Positions 19,428 through 27,413 of a DNA stretch of 64,000 nucleotides are shown in pieces. Below the pieces are notes generated by a model. The model did no database searches, was not told the DNA's origin, and saw only the letters and a list, made by a program, of their open reading frames with translations. Source of the stretch: Halomonas fontilapidosi (GTDB lineage: Bacteria; Pseudomonadota; Gammaproteobacteria; Pseudomonadales; Halomonadaceae); NCBI RefSeq assembly GCF_014192285.1, contig NZ_JACHXQ010000001.1, forward strand, positions 558,001 through 622,000. The letters are read 5' to 3'. The position numbers and the translations under genes are program-made. Every line of letters starts with the position of its first letter. Within the stretch, counting starts at the first letter, position 1.

Positions 19428-20236
19428 CCGCACTGCCGCTCGCCACGTCCGACTGCGCAGGCGCCCTGCGCGGTGACGACTGGCAGGCCCGCGTGGCCCG
19501 GGCCTTTTCGCGTGCTGCGCCACACTACGCCGAACGCGCCGTCGCGCAACGCCGCATGGCCGAGACACTGCTATCCCAGCTTCCCGAGAACGCCGAAGAG
19601 GTTCTGGACCTGGGGTGCGGGCCGGGGGAGCTGGCCGCGCACCTGGCCGCCCGCTTCGGTCCCCGCTGCACGGTCATCGGCCTGGACCTGGCCCCGGGCA
19701 TGCTCGAGGTGGCCCGCCGCACACACGGTAAAGCAGCCCGCTGGCTGTGCGGCGATGCCGCCGCCCTGCCGCTGGGCGAGGCCAGCCAGGATCTGGTGGT
19801 ATCCAACCTGGCCGTACAGTGGTGCCCGGACCTCGACGCCGTGATGGCCGAGCTTCGTCGCGTCCTGCGCCCTGGCGGCCGGGCGTTGATCAACACCCTG
19901 GCGCCGGGGACCCTGGCCGAGGTCGATCACGCCTGGTCACGGCCCGGCCAACCCGCCGACCTGCTGGGCTTCCGCGACGCCGCGCGTCATCACGGCGCGG
20001 CCAGAGGAGCAGGCTTTCGCCATCTCGACTGTCGCGAGCAGATGCTGCAATTTCACTATCCGGACCTCGCCGCGGTGATGGCCTCCATCAAGGGCATCGG
20101 CGCCCAGACCTCGCGGCCCGGGACGCAGCTCACCCGCGGCGACCTGGCAAGGGCGGCACATCGCTATGAGGCGCAACGCGAACCCCAGGGCTTGCCCGTG
20201 ACCTATCGCCTGCTGACCCTGGAGCTTTACGCCTGA
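19424..20236 (+). CDS. bioC: Malonyl-ACP O-methyltransferase
   Basis: SAM-dependent methylation of malonyl-ACP, priming pimelate synthesis. 270 aa: VARAFSRAAPHYAERAVAQR (BioC N-terminus), SAM motif VLDLGCGPGELAAHLA, VIGLDLAPGMLEVAR, LVVSNLAVQWCPDLDAV, and the C-terminal MASIKGIGAQTS typical of BioC. Overlaps bioH by four bases; bioD starts one base after its stop. Confidence 0.95.
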   Translation: MTALPLATSDCAGALRGDDWQARVARAFSRAAPHYAERAVAQRRMAETLLSQLPENAEEVLDLGCGPGELAAHLAARFGPRCTVIGLDLAPGMLEVARRTHGKAARWLCGDAAALPLGEASQDLVVSNLAVQWCPDLDAVMAELRRVLRPGGRALINTLAPGTLAEVDHAWSRPGQPADLLGFRDAARHHGAARGAGFRHLDCREQMLQFHYPDLAAVMASIKGIGAQTSRPGTQLTRGDLARAAHRYEAQREPQGLPVTYRLLTLELYA

Positions 20237-20237
20237 G

Positions 20238-20939
20238 ATGAGCGCCTACTTCGTTACCGGCACCGACACCGATGCCGGCAAGACCCTGGTCACCAGCGGC
20301 CTGCTGGCCCTGGCGCGCCGTCGCGGCCTGACCACCCTGGGCCTCAAGCCCGTGGCCTCCGGTTGCGAAACCACATCCGAGGGACTGCGCAATGCCGATA
20401 CCCTGGCGCTGCAGGGCCAGAGTCACCCCGCGGCGAATTACACCATGGTCAATCCCTTCGCCTTCGCCCCCGCCATTGCCCCGCATCTGGCCGCGCGCCG
20501 GACTGGCGTACGGCTGGCCCTCGATGACCTGGTCGACCATGCCCGGCCACTGCTTGCCGAGCAACGCGACCTGACCCTGATCGAGGGCGCCGGCGGCTGG
20601 CGGGTACCGCTCAATGGGCAAGAGGACCTCTCGGCGCTGGCCGTCAGGCTCGAGCTACCGGTGATTCTGGTGGTGGGCCTGCGTCTGGGTTGCATCAGCC
20701 ATGCGCGACTGACCGCCGAGGCCATTCGGGCAGACGGTCCACGCCTGGCCGGCTGGGTGGGCAGCCTGGTGGACACGGCGTTCGCTGCCGACACGAGCCT
20801 CTACCGTGACAACCTGGCCACCCTCGAGGCCACGCTACCCGCGCCCTGCCTGGGCGTTTTGCCACGGCTGGCCTCCGATCCGCCATGGGCCATGGCCAAG
20901 GCCGCCGCGGATTATCTGATGCTGCCCGATGGTGATTGA
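20238..20939 (+). CDS. bioD: ATP-dependent dethiobiotin synthetase
   Basis: Closes the ureido ring of dethiobiotin from DAPA. 233 aa. P-loop FVTGTDTDAGKTLVTSGLL (6-24), GLKPVASGCE, LIEGAGGWRVPL and VILVVGLRLGCISHARLT. Last gene of the upstream biotin segment; the tRNA promoter overlaps its 3' end. Confidence 0.96.
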   Translation: MSAYFVTGTDTDAGKTLVTSGLLALARRRGLTTLGLKPVASGCETTSEGLRNADTLALQGQSHPAANYTMVNPFAFAPAIAPHLAARRTGVRLALDDLVDHARPLLAEQRDLTLIEGAGGWRVPLNGQEDLSALAVRLELPVILVVGLRLGCISHARLTAEAIRADGPRLAGWVGSLVDTAFAADTSLYRDNLATLEATLPAPCLGVLPRLASDPPWAMAKAAADYLMLPDGD

Positions 20940-20963
20940 CTTGCACGGGAGCGTCCGTAGAAT
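20936..20963 (+). promoter_or_regulatory. tRNA-Leu promoter
   Basis: TTGACT (20936-20941), 16 bases, TAGAAT (20958-20963), followed by a GC-rich discriminator, as in stringently controlled stable-RNA promoters. The -35 overlaps the bioD stop codon. Confidence 0.75.
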
Positions 20964-20983
20964 ATGTCCGCCTGCCTACCCGT

Positions 20984-21068
<85 letters not shown>

Positions 21069-21130
21069 GGTTCGCCCCGAGCCTGCATGAGTCCTAACTC
21101 CTTGAGTCAGAAAGGCTTACAGCCGTGGAA

Positions 21131-21143
21131 GGTGTCACACTTC
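21131..21143 (+). repeat. Terminal 13-mer GGTGTCACACTTC, left copy
   Basis: Identical to 25903-25915 in direct orientation, each about 65-95 bases inside an att site. This position suits integrase arm-type binding sites (inference). Confidence 0.55.
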
Positions 21144-21165
21144 GGTGCGACATTTGGAGTCTCCC

Positions 21166-21337
21166 ATGGCCTACGGCAGCTACCTGACTCGGAGCCTACA
21201 CCGGACAACCTACTACGCCCGGATCGTGATCCCACTTGATCTGCGACAACAGCTCGCAGGGAAATCTGCGACAACAGCTCGCGGGGAAGCGTGAGGTCAG
21301 GCAAAGCCTCAAAACCACCTGCAAGGCAACAGCCAAG
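21166..21337 (+). pseudogene. Tyrosine-recombinase integrase, N-terminal fragment, frameshifted and IS-truncated
   Basis: ATG 21166 encodes YGSYLTRSLHRTTYYARIVI, then PLDLRQQLAGK, resembling the N-terminal DNA-binding part of phage/island integrases. A 25-base tandem duplication (21241-21265 and 21266-21290, 22/25 identical) shifts the frame and gives a stop soon after. Removing one copy restores DLRQQLAGKREVRQSLKTTC and KATAK. The reading is then cut at 21338 by the end of an IS3-type element. No catalytic domain follows. Adjacent to attL, where an island integrase is expected. Confidence 0.65.
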
Positions 21338-21534
21338 TGAACCGTACCGGCTTTCTCGGAGAACCGTTGGTTTGAGTCAAGCCACCTTCTTGGCCTGGCC
21401 CTATTGTCATAATACTGCGCTTCTCGCTCGGCCGGCGGCATGTTGCCGATCGGCTCCAGGAGCCGTCGATGGTTGAACCAGTCGACCCACTCCAGGGTGG
21501 AGAGTGTAAAGTGACCCGATTGGAGCGGAAGCAA
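21338..21534 (-). mobile_element. IS3-family transposase (OrfB) C-terminal remnant
   Basis: Minus-strand translation contains TLEWVDWFNHRRLLEPIGNM followed by PPAEREAQYYDN, the conserved C-terminus of IS3-group OrfB integrase-type transposases. The terminus TGAACCGTACCGGCTTTCTC at 21338 looks like the IS end and abuts the integrase fragment. Only the last ~60 residues of the transposase survive; its DDE catalytic region and the other end are missing. Confidence 0.7.
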
Positions 21535-21556
21535 AAGCCTGTGGCAATCTTTGGCA

Positions 21557-21757
21557 ATGAGCTCTAAAAATTTAGCTGCTTCAGAAGCTAAACACTACAC
21601 GAGAAGGCATCACTCTCGACTCGGCGAATTTTCTATAACAAAGGAAAAAGCATGCCACACTGCGAGGAACGAATTATTAAAAATAATCGATTACATTGAT
21701 AGAGAAAGCTTCAAGACCGGCCTTACGGATAATGGGCATAACAAGTTATTTAAATAA
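21557..21757 (+). CDS. Small hypothetical protein (island, AT-rich)
   Basis: 66 codons, about 40% GC, highly charged (KNLAASEAKHYTRRHHSRLG, ending IDYIDRESFKTGLTDNGHNK). No ribosome site before the ATG and it starts close to the IS3 remnant, so it may be the tail of a gene cut by that insertion. No function recognised. Confidence 0.3.
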   Translation: MSSKNLAASEAKHYTRRHHSRLGEFSITKEKACHTARNELLKIIDYIDRESFKTGLTDNGHNKLFK

Positions 21758-21761
21758 GTAA

Positions 21762-21983
21762 AAATCAATTTTTATAAAAATTGCGCAAAGCCCATATTTT
21801 AATATTCTGAGCGGCCTGGTTCTTCTTGCCACTGCCGGCTACGAGACATGGGCAAACATTGAAGAAGTGTCTATAGGTACTCACCATGGCATCTTGATTT
21901 TCATCATTGTTCATCTCTTAAAAACAATACCCAAGTTTGTGCAAGGCCTAAAGGACGTGAATGAGTCAAAGAAAACACACTAA
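21762..21983 (+). pseudogene. Small membrane protein lacking a normal start codon
   Basis: A frame open from 21762 encodes KIAQSPYFNILSGLVLLATA, then GYETWANIEEVSIGTHHGIL, IFIIVHLLKTIPK and a charged tail ending at TAA 21981. Two hydrophobic segments around a His-His turn and clean reading to the stop look like a genuine small inner-membrane protein. There is no ATG, GTG or TTG before the first hydrophobic segment (only ATT codons, and CTG at 21807). It is either 5'-truncated or uses a rare start. Confidence 0.4.
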
Positions 21984-22081
21984 ATCTATACCTGAATATA
22001 CAAAATCGACATATTGAAAATCTCGCAAAACATTTAGCTATAAAGCAATATTATCTCATCATCGTTGAGTGTGGAATTCTC

Positions 22082-22535
22082 GTAAGCGCTCCACGAACCC
22101 CATCTGTTGCGGCCTGAGTTAGACCGGTAGAGCGTCTTTCCAGCGCCAGGGGAACAGCGCGTCGAGATCGTCATGCTAGCCGAGTATCGGCAGGGTTTCG
22201 AACACGAATTGCAGATCGTCGTAGGGTGACAGGCCGTTGCCCTTGGCCGTCTCCATCAGGCTGTAGATTGCCGCGCTGCCGTGGGCGCCGCTCGGTGTGT
22301 GGCTGAACAGCCAGTTCTTGCGGCCTACCACAAAGGGTCTGATGGCATTCTCGGCCGGGTTGTTGTCCAGCGTAATCCGGCCATCATCGAGGAAACATCT
22401 CAGGCGTTGCCACTGACCATCCAAGTAGTGCAGCGCCTTACCCAGCGCGCTTTTCTGCAGCACCTGGTTGGCTGATTTTTCGAGCCAGGTGCGCAGTTGG
22501 GTGATCAGCGGGCGGGTCTGAAGAGCGGGCCAGCA
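22082..22535 (-). mobile_element. IS66-family remnant (TnpC C-terminus, nonsense codon)
   Basis: The minus strand encodes LITQLRTWLEKSANQVLQKS, ALGKALHYLDGQWQRLRCFL, DDGRITLDNNPAENAIRPF and VGRKNWLFSHTPSGAHGSAA, the C-terminal catalytic block of IS66 TnpC with its DDE-type Glu in NPAENAIRP. A TAG at 22176-22178 interrupts the frame; reading through gives HDDLDALFPWRWKDALPV and the natural stop at 22119. GTAAGCG at 22082 matches IS66 terminal repeats. The N-terminal part, tnpA and tnpB are gone. Confidence 0.8.
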
Positions 22536-22552
22536 CTAACCCCAGTCCGCTT

Positions 22553-24175
22553 TTACTGGGTTACCGCCAGCCTTATCTGTTGGAAAGAATCACGCTCGCT
22601 CTCCGGAGCGGTTTCCAGCAGCCGGCGGGACCAGAGCTCGGCAGCGTCGCCATCACCAGCAGCTTCCGCCGCGCGGACGGCGCCCTCGAGGGTGTTATAG
22701 CGTTGCGGCCAGGTTCGATTGGAGTTGTCGTAAGCGGCCAAGGCCTCCGCCGAACGATCAAGAGACACCAGCAGGTCCCCGAGTGCCTCGTAAGGAGGGA
22801 GCAACGATCCCGGTGTAACCGGATGTTTTTCGGCGGTGGCCTCTAGCTCTCCAGCGGAGCGCAACAGCGCTATAGCATCTTCAGGCCTGCCCTCGGCTTT
22901 CGCAATCCAGCCGGAAAGAATGCGGCGGTCCACTTCGATATAGGTTGAGAAACGCGGATCTGCGGCAGAACCGGCATCCCTCACCAGGGATACCAACTGC
23001 TGTTCCGCTTCACGGGCGGCGGCCAAGTTGTCGGTATGGACGGCGCCCAGCCCCCGCGCAAACCAGCTCAAGCCAGTCGGCCAGGGAAATTGCTGCCAGC
23101 GGATATAGTCGGGATCGCCGAGCGTAAGGGTTGCTGCCGTTTCCCAATCTCGTGTTTCGACAGCCAGCCTTGCCGGCATGGAGGCCAGATGGAAAGCTCC
23201 GGGGAAATTCGCCTGATGCGGCCCATTCGCCTGGGCAGTTGCCCACACGTCCCTAGCCGCACTGTCCTCACCACGCTGGAGGTGGCCATAGACCTGATAG
23301 TCAAGCGCGTGGACGTAATGAAAGGATTTCGCACCATCAGCCACGTGATTCACCGCCACCTCGGCGGACCGTTGGTTCCACTCGATCACCCGAGCCCAGT
23401 CGCCAAGCCGGACATAGATATGTGAAGGCATATGAAGCGCATGGGGCACACTGGGGGCAATCGCGCCATAGGATTCCACAACCTCAGTCGCATCCCCCGC
23501 CCGGCCATCCGCATCGGTGGCGTGGATGCTGTAATGGACTGCCCCAGGGTGTCTGGATTCGTTTTCCCAGACCCTGCGAAGGACCTGCTCAGCCTCGTTG
23601 AGTAGGGCACTGCGATCATCGGCGGACAGTGCGAGTGTCAGGCGCGACAACGCATAAAGCGAAGCGACGTCAGAATCCTCTGGAAAGGCCTGATACGCCT
23701 CACTCATGCCGTTAATCCAGCCCGCCAGGCGCACCTGCACCTGGTCGGTCTCGGGAGCAAAGAAAGCTGCGGTAGCCTCAACCAGCTGCCGCTCACGTGG
23801 GTCTTCGACAGCGTCCAGCGCTTTCTGGATGCTCCGCCGACCGAGGGTGATATCCCCTTCGCTCGGCGTGGTAGCCCATAACGGCTGGAACAGGGTTGTC
23901 GCTACGCCCCAATGGCCCATGGCGCAGCCGGGATTGGCGCGGACCACGGCTTCGAACTCCGCTCGCGCTCGGGCATACATCATATGATGCATCATCCCTA
24001 ACGCATGGTCGACGTCAGCGCGAACAGCATCGTCACAGTTAGCCTGGAAGTCGATGGTGCCGATGTCGTTTCTGGCACTGAGCGCAGGGTCATCTTGACT
24101 GGTTTCTTCCAAGGCAATCGCAGGAATAGCAACACCAAGAGAGGCGGCAAGCAAGACAAGACGGAATGTTTTCAT
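22553..24175 (-). CDS. Periplasmic tetratricopeptide-repeat protein
   Basis: 540 aa with a signal peptide (MKTFRLVLLAASLGVAIPAIA). Helical repeats of TPR type run through it: MMYARARAEFEAVVRANPGC near residue 85, AAREAEQQLVSLVRDAG, and PPYEALGDLLVSLDRSAEAL AAYDN near the end. It carries many Trp and His residues (HALGMMHHMM, FHYVHALDYQVYGHL), suggesting ligand or metal contacts, but no enzyme motif is evident. The start at 24175 has GGAG upstream; the frame also opens to 24226. Its base composition is closer to the chromosome than the rest of the island. Function unknown. Confidence 0.8.
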   Translation of the reverse strand: MKTFRLVLLAASLGVAIPAIALEETSQDDPALSARNDIGTIDFQANCDDAVRADVDHALGMMHHMMYARARAEFEAVVRANPGCAMGHWGVATTLFQPLWATTPSEGDITLGRRSIQKALDAVEDPRERQLVEATAAFFAPETDQVQVRLAGWINGMSEAYQAFPEDSDVASLYALSRLTLALSADDRSALLNEAEQVLRRVWENESRHPGAVHYSIHATDADGRAGDATEVVESYGAIAPSVPHALHMPSHIYVRLGDWARVIEWNQRSAEVAVNHVADGAKSFHYVHALDYQVYGHLQRGEDSAARDVWATAQANGPHQANFPGAFHLASMPARLAVETRDWETAATLTLGDPDYIRWQQFPWPTGLSWFARGLGAVHTDNLAAAREAEQQLVSLVRDAGSAADPRFSTYIEVDRRILSGWIAKAEGRPEDAIALLRSAGELEATAEKHPVTPGSLLPPYEALGDLLVSLDRSAEALAAYDNSNRTWPQRYNTLEGAVRAAEAAGDGDAAELWSRRLLETAPESERDSFQQIRLAVTQ

Positions 24176-24475
24176 GACAGGACTCCAGTGAAACCCGATT
24201 GCGGGCGGAGCCGGCATGTCATACATCGATCAGGAACTGGGAACACGCTACCAGAAACTGGTCCAGCATGCGCAGCTTATAACAACAATGGTAGTCCGTT
24301 GTGGGTTGCTTAGCCAGCACCTTTCTTGCTCAATTTATCCGCCAGCTCAGAAAAATAAAGTCGAGAGACTGCATACTCGCGACCGTTATGGTCCTTGCCT
24401 TTAGTGGCAGGACGATGGCAGGAATTCGCGTATGACACTAGGGATCGATGGAGTTGACCTGAATCCATTATCAAG
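24176..24475. other. Intergenic region, no gene seen
   Basis: Promoter-side spacer of the TPR gene and downstream side of the small secreted gene. Short frames here have no ribosome site or coding character. Confidence 0.5.
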
Positions 24476-24503
24476 AAAAACCACGGCTCTAGATGAGTCG
24501 TGG
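24476..24503 (-). terminator. Terminator of the small secreted protein gene
   Basis: Minus strand: a nine-bp stem (CCACGACTC with GAGCCGTGG, one G-T pair), five-base loop, then TTTTT (AAAAA at 24476-24480 on plus). Confidence 0.75.
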
Positions 24504-24568
24504 AAGTGACGAAAATTCTTCACACCAGGCATTCTTTTCTAGATAAAGGAATTACCCGATGCATAGTG

Positions 24569-24805
24569 TCAGTGCCACCAGGGATCGGGTGTCACGACGG
24601 TAGCCGGAGTTGTTCGAGTTGCCGGTATGACCATTGTTCCCAGTTGCGCCCTTGTCGGTGTTGACGTCTTTATCATGGTGGACATCACTGCCTTTTCATG
24701 GAGACGTTTCATGCGCTCTTCCAGATACACCGAGTCTTCCGCCATCACAGTAGGGGCGAACAGCAGTGTGATGACCAAGGCTGATGCGTATGCCGTGAGT
24801 TTCAT
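24569..24805 (-). CDS. Small secreted protein of unknown function
   Basis: 78 aa. Signal peptide MKLTAYASALVITLLFAPTV-MAEDS with likely cleavage after MA, then a charged helix (YLEERMKRLHEKAVM) and a Thr/Pro-rich tail ending PDPWWH. GAGG lies eight bases before the ATG and a rho-independent terminator follows, so the unit looks complete. No cysteines. I do not recognise a family. Confidence 0.6.
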   Translation of the reverse strand: MKLTAYASALVITLLFAPTVMAEDSVYLEERMKRLHEKAVMSTMIKTSTPTRAQLGTMVIPATRTTPATVVTPDPWWH

Positions 24806-25287
24806 GTTGATTACCTCGCAAGGGTATCGAGGGTGCGTATATGGTCGACAGCAGACTCTTGATGCCGAATGACGCCCCGATACCGTGATGAGCCCTACGG
24901 CGCTGAGTCACGCAGGAGCAGCACAGCATTTTCTGTGAGCAGGTGCTTGGATGGTCCCTCGGCGCGATAACCGAAGGCGGATGCTCGAGTCCCCGATGCG
25001 GTGTTGCACGTTGCGAAAATCGCCGTGCCATCAGCCTGAGGCATCTCGGTGAGGACATTGGAATGACTTGGGCAAGTCACATTTGCTCATCAGAACAATA
25101 AGCGCATGGTCAATGTCGTGGGTCTCGTATTTGTCGCCAGGGAGCGTCTTGCTTAGGCATGTTTACTATAGTGCACTTCGAGATAAACATTTCATTTCTG
25201 TGCGAGATTTTTTTTCACGTCATGGGAGTTATTGGTGATTTTATAACATAAAAGATTGTCGAATATTAGGGCTCTCCGTCGCTGGGT
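24806..25287. other. Intergenic region in island, mostly non-coding
   Basis: Contains an uncertain 61-codon minus frame (24895-25080, GTG start, no ribosome site). The right part (25180-25260) is AT-rich, with promoter-like sequence but no clear pair of boxes. Nothing else supported. Confidence 0.4.
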
Positions 25288-25704
25288 GTGGAATTCGCCC
25301 CCTGCACTGGGCCAGGATATGACCTCCACGACGCTCGGAGGCATGGCATGGAAGGCACCCTGGTCTGCCCTAGTCTGGTGCTGGAAGAGCCCGGTATTCT
25401 CAATAAGCAGCACTTGGATACTTTCCACCTGGCGGACTGGCATGCATTAGAGCCAATTCTTGAGAGCAACGTGCCCTTCCTCCTTGCGGCTGGCGACATT
25501 GCGCTGCCCACCATTGCGGACCTGGGTGATGGTGGCCTTGGTGAAACCTTAGGCGTCAAGCAAGGAATAGATGAACTCATCGCTGTCGGCGTCTGGACGT
25601 GTCGCAACGGTAAGGGTGTCCATGCTGTAGGACTGATCGAAGGCCATGCGGGGCGTGCTCCCTGCGTGCAGGCTTTGGCTGAGCCCGTCATTCGTTATTC
25701 TTAG
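25288..25704 (+). CDS. Unidentified open frame in island (doubtful)
   Basis: 138 codons, e.g. HLDTFHLADWHALEPILESN and DIALPTIADLGDGGLGETLG. The composition is protein-like, but there is no ribosome site and two frames on the opposite strand also stay open for similar lengths. It could be the antisense of a decayed gene. No homology recognised. Confidence 0.22.
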   Translation: MEFAPCTGPGYDLHDARRHGMEGTLVCPSLVLEEPGILNKQHLDTFHLADWHALEPILESNVPFLLAAGDIALPTIADLGDGGLGETLGVKQGIDELIAVGVWTCRNGKGVHAVGLIEGHAGRAPCVQALAEPVIRYS

Positions 25705-25902
25705 AGACTACTCACGCAAACAGGGGATGTCACTCGAGCGGAGCGCTGGAGGCCGGGGGCAGTCGGCTATTTTGTCAAACAGGTATCTCAGATGGCGAGC
25801 GCTTCCCAATAACGCTGTAAACTAGCTAAGGGGGAACAAGGTTACACCTTGCTGTCTCGCTCACGCCTCGCTAGGATAACCGCACCAACCCACTCACTGT
25901 TG

Positions 25903-25915
25903 GGTGTCACACTTC
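25903..25915 (+). repeat. Terminal 13-mer GGTGTCACACTTC, right copy
   Basis: Direct repeat of 21131-21143; see the left copy. Confidence 0.55.
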
Positions 25916-25988
25916 CACACAGATGGTTAGCGAACGCTAACCATCAAGGCTATGATTCATGGGAATTTGTGGTGCCGGTTGGCGTAGT

Positions 25989-26014
25989 GAGTTCCCCTCT
26001 CCCCATCCGCACCA
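25989..26014 (+). other. attR: duplicated tRNA-Leu end
   Basis: GAGTTC-CCC-TCTCCCCATCCGCACCA: 23 of 26 bases match the tRNA-Leu 3' end (21043-21068) in the same orientation, without a tRNA gene around it. Confidence 0.8.
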
Positions 26015-26118
26015 TCTGTTCTCCCTGTTGTCGACGCGCTCCCGTCCGTCATCCCCCGAGATGCGCGGCGCCTTCGCGTGCCCATCGTACCGCTTTCACG
26101 CTGCCACGGAGTTCTCTC

Positions 26119-27402
26119 ATGACCGCTCCCCTCTCCTCTCCCGTCTGGCACCCCTATGCCCATCTCAAGACCCAGCGCCAAGCGCCCAAGGTGGTCGGCG
26201 GCGAGGGGCCGCGCTTTACCCTGGAGGGCGGCGAGACGCTGCTCGACGCCACCTGCTCCTGGTGGTGCATGATCCACGGCTACGCGCACCCGCGGCTGGT
26301 GGCGGCGATCCGCGAGCAGGCCGGCGAACTCTGCCACGTGATGCTCGGCGGCCTGACCCACGAGCCCGCCGACCGCCTCGCCCGGGAGCTGGTGCGCGTC
26401 ACGCCCGAGGGGCTCAATCACGTCTTCTACTCCGACAGCGGCTCGGTGGGCATGGAAGTCGCCATGAAGATGGCCGTGCAATACCACCAGCTGCACGGCA
26501 AGCCGGGCAAGCACCGCCTGATGTCGCTGATGAAGGCCTACCACGGCGATACCGCCGGCTGCATGGCAGTCTGCGATCCGGAAGAGGGCATGCACTCGCT
26601 GTTTGCCGGCTACCTGCCCCGCCACCCCTTCGCGCCGGCCCCCACCGCGCCCTTCGATGCCGAGCCCGACGCCGTGGCGGCGGACCTGGCTGCGCTGCGC
26701 GAGGTTCTGGAACGCCATCACCACGAGGTCGCCGCCCTGCTGATGGAGCCGCTGCTGCAGGCCGCCGGCGGACTCAACATGACCTCGCCCCACTATCTCA
26801 AGGGAGCGCGCGAGCTGTGCGACGAATTCGACGTGCTGCTGGTCTTCGACGAGGTGGCCACCGGTTTCGGCCGCACCGGGCGGATGTTCGCCGCCGACCA
26901 TGCCGATGTCACGCCCGACATCATGGTGCTCTCCAAGGGGCTTACCGGCGGCTATCTCGGCCACGCGGCGACGCTGGCCACCGACCGGGTCCATGATGCC
27001 TTCGTCGGCGACACTCCCGAGCACGCCTTCATGCATGGCCCCACCTTCATGGGCAACCCGCTGGCCTGTCGTGTGGCGCTGGAGAGCCTGGCCGTCTTCG
27101 AGGAAGAGGACTATCCGGGCAAGATCCACGGGCTCAACCGGGTGCTGCGCGAGACGCTGCTGGATGACGAGGCGCTGGCCGCACACCCCGCCGTTGCCGA
27201 CGTGCGAGTGCTGGGCGCCACTGCAGTGATCGAGACCCATGACGCAGCCGTCCTGGCCGGCGTCGGCGACTGGGCCCGCGAACAGGGCGTCTGGCTGCGT
27301 CCCATCGGCCGCTGGCTGTATACCATGCCCGCCTACATCACCGCCGAGCGCGACATGCGCCACATCACGACGGTGATGAAGGAGTGGTTCCTGGCGCGGT
27401 GA
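26119..27402 (+). CDS. bioA: Adenosylmethionine-8-amino-7-oxononanoate aminotransferase
   Basis: PLP enzyme turning KAPA into DAPA with SAM as amino donor; the step between BioF and BioD. 427 aa, class III aminotransferase: VWHPYAHLKTQRQAPKVVGG start, DATCSWWCMIHGYAHPRL, FYSDSGSVGMEVAMKMAVQY, KAYHGDTAGCMAVCDPEEGM, LLVFDEVATGFGRTGRMFA, and the PLP Lys in MVLSKGLTGGYLG. GGAG precedes ATG 26119. It lies outside the bioBFHCD operon because the tRNA-borne island was inserted between. Confidence 0.96.
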   Translation: MTAPLSSPVWHPYAHLKTQRQAPKVVGGEGPRFTLEGGETLLDATCSWWCMIHGYAHPRLVAAIREQAGELCHVMLGGLTHEPADRLARELVRVTPEGLNHVFYSDSGSVGMEVAMKMAVQYHQLHGKPGKHRLMSLMKAYHGDTAGCMAVCDPEEGMHSLFAGYLPRHPFAPAPTAPFDAEPDAVAADLAALREVLERHHHEVAALLMEPLLQAAGGLNMTSPHYLKGARELCDEFDVLLVFDEVATGFGRTGRMFAADHADVTPDIMVLSKGLTGGYLGHAATLATDRVHDAFVGDTPEHAFMHGPTFMGNPLACRVALESLAVFEEEDYPGKIHGLNRVLRETLLDDEALAAHPAVADVRVLGATAVIETHDAAVLAGVGDWAREQGVWLRPIGRWLYTMPAYITAERDMRHITTVMKEWFLAR

Positions 27403-27413
27403 CTGTCCCGGGG

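Larger units (their letters stand above)
25705..26118. other. Right island boundary and bioA leader
   Basis: Holds several inverted repeats: CAAGGT-TAC-ACCTTG near 25840-25855 and the perfect GATGGTTAGCG-AA-CGCTAACCATC at 25922-25945. It also holds the right 13-mer at 25903 and the att copy at 25989-26014. The last 100 bases are chromosomal leader of bioA. Confidence 0.6.

Noticed and set aside
24895-25080. 61-codon minus-strand frame in the island
   Set aside because: GTG start without ribosome site and no recognisable features.
25266-25691. 141-codon minus-strand frame opposite the doubtful 25288 ORF
   Set aside because: Ser/Pro/Arg-rich, shadow-like; neither strand is convincing.
25957-27363. 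468-codon minus-strand frame opposite bioA
   Set aside because: His/Gly/Val-rich antisense reading; bioA shows all family motifs.
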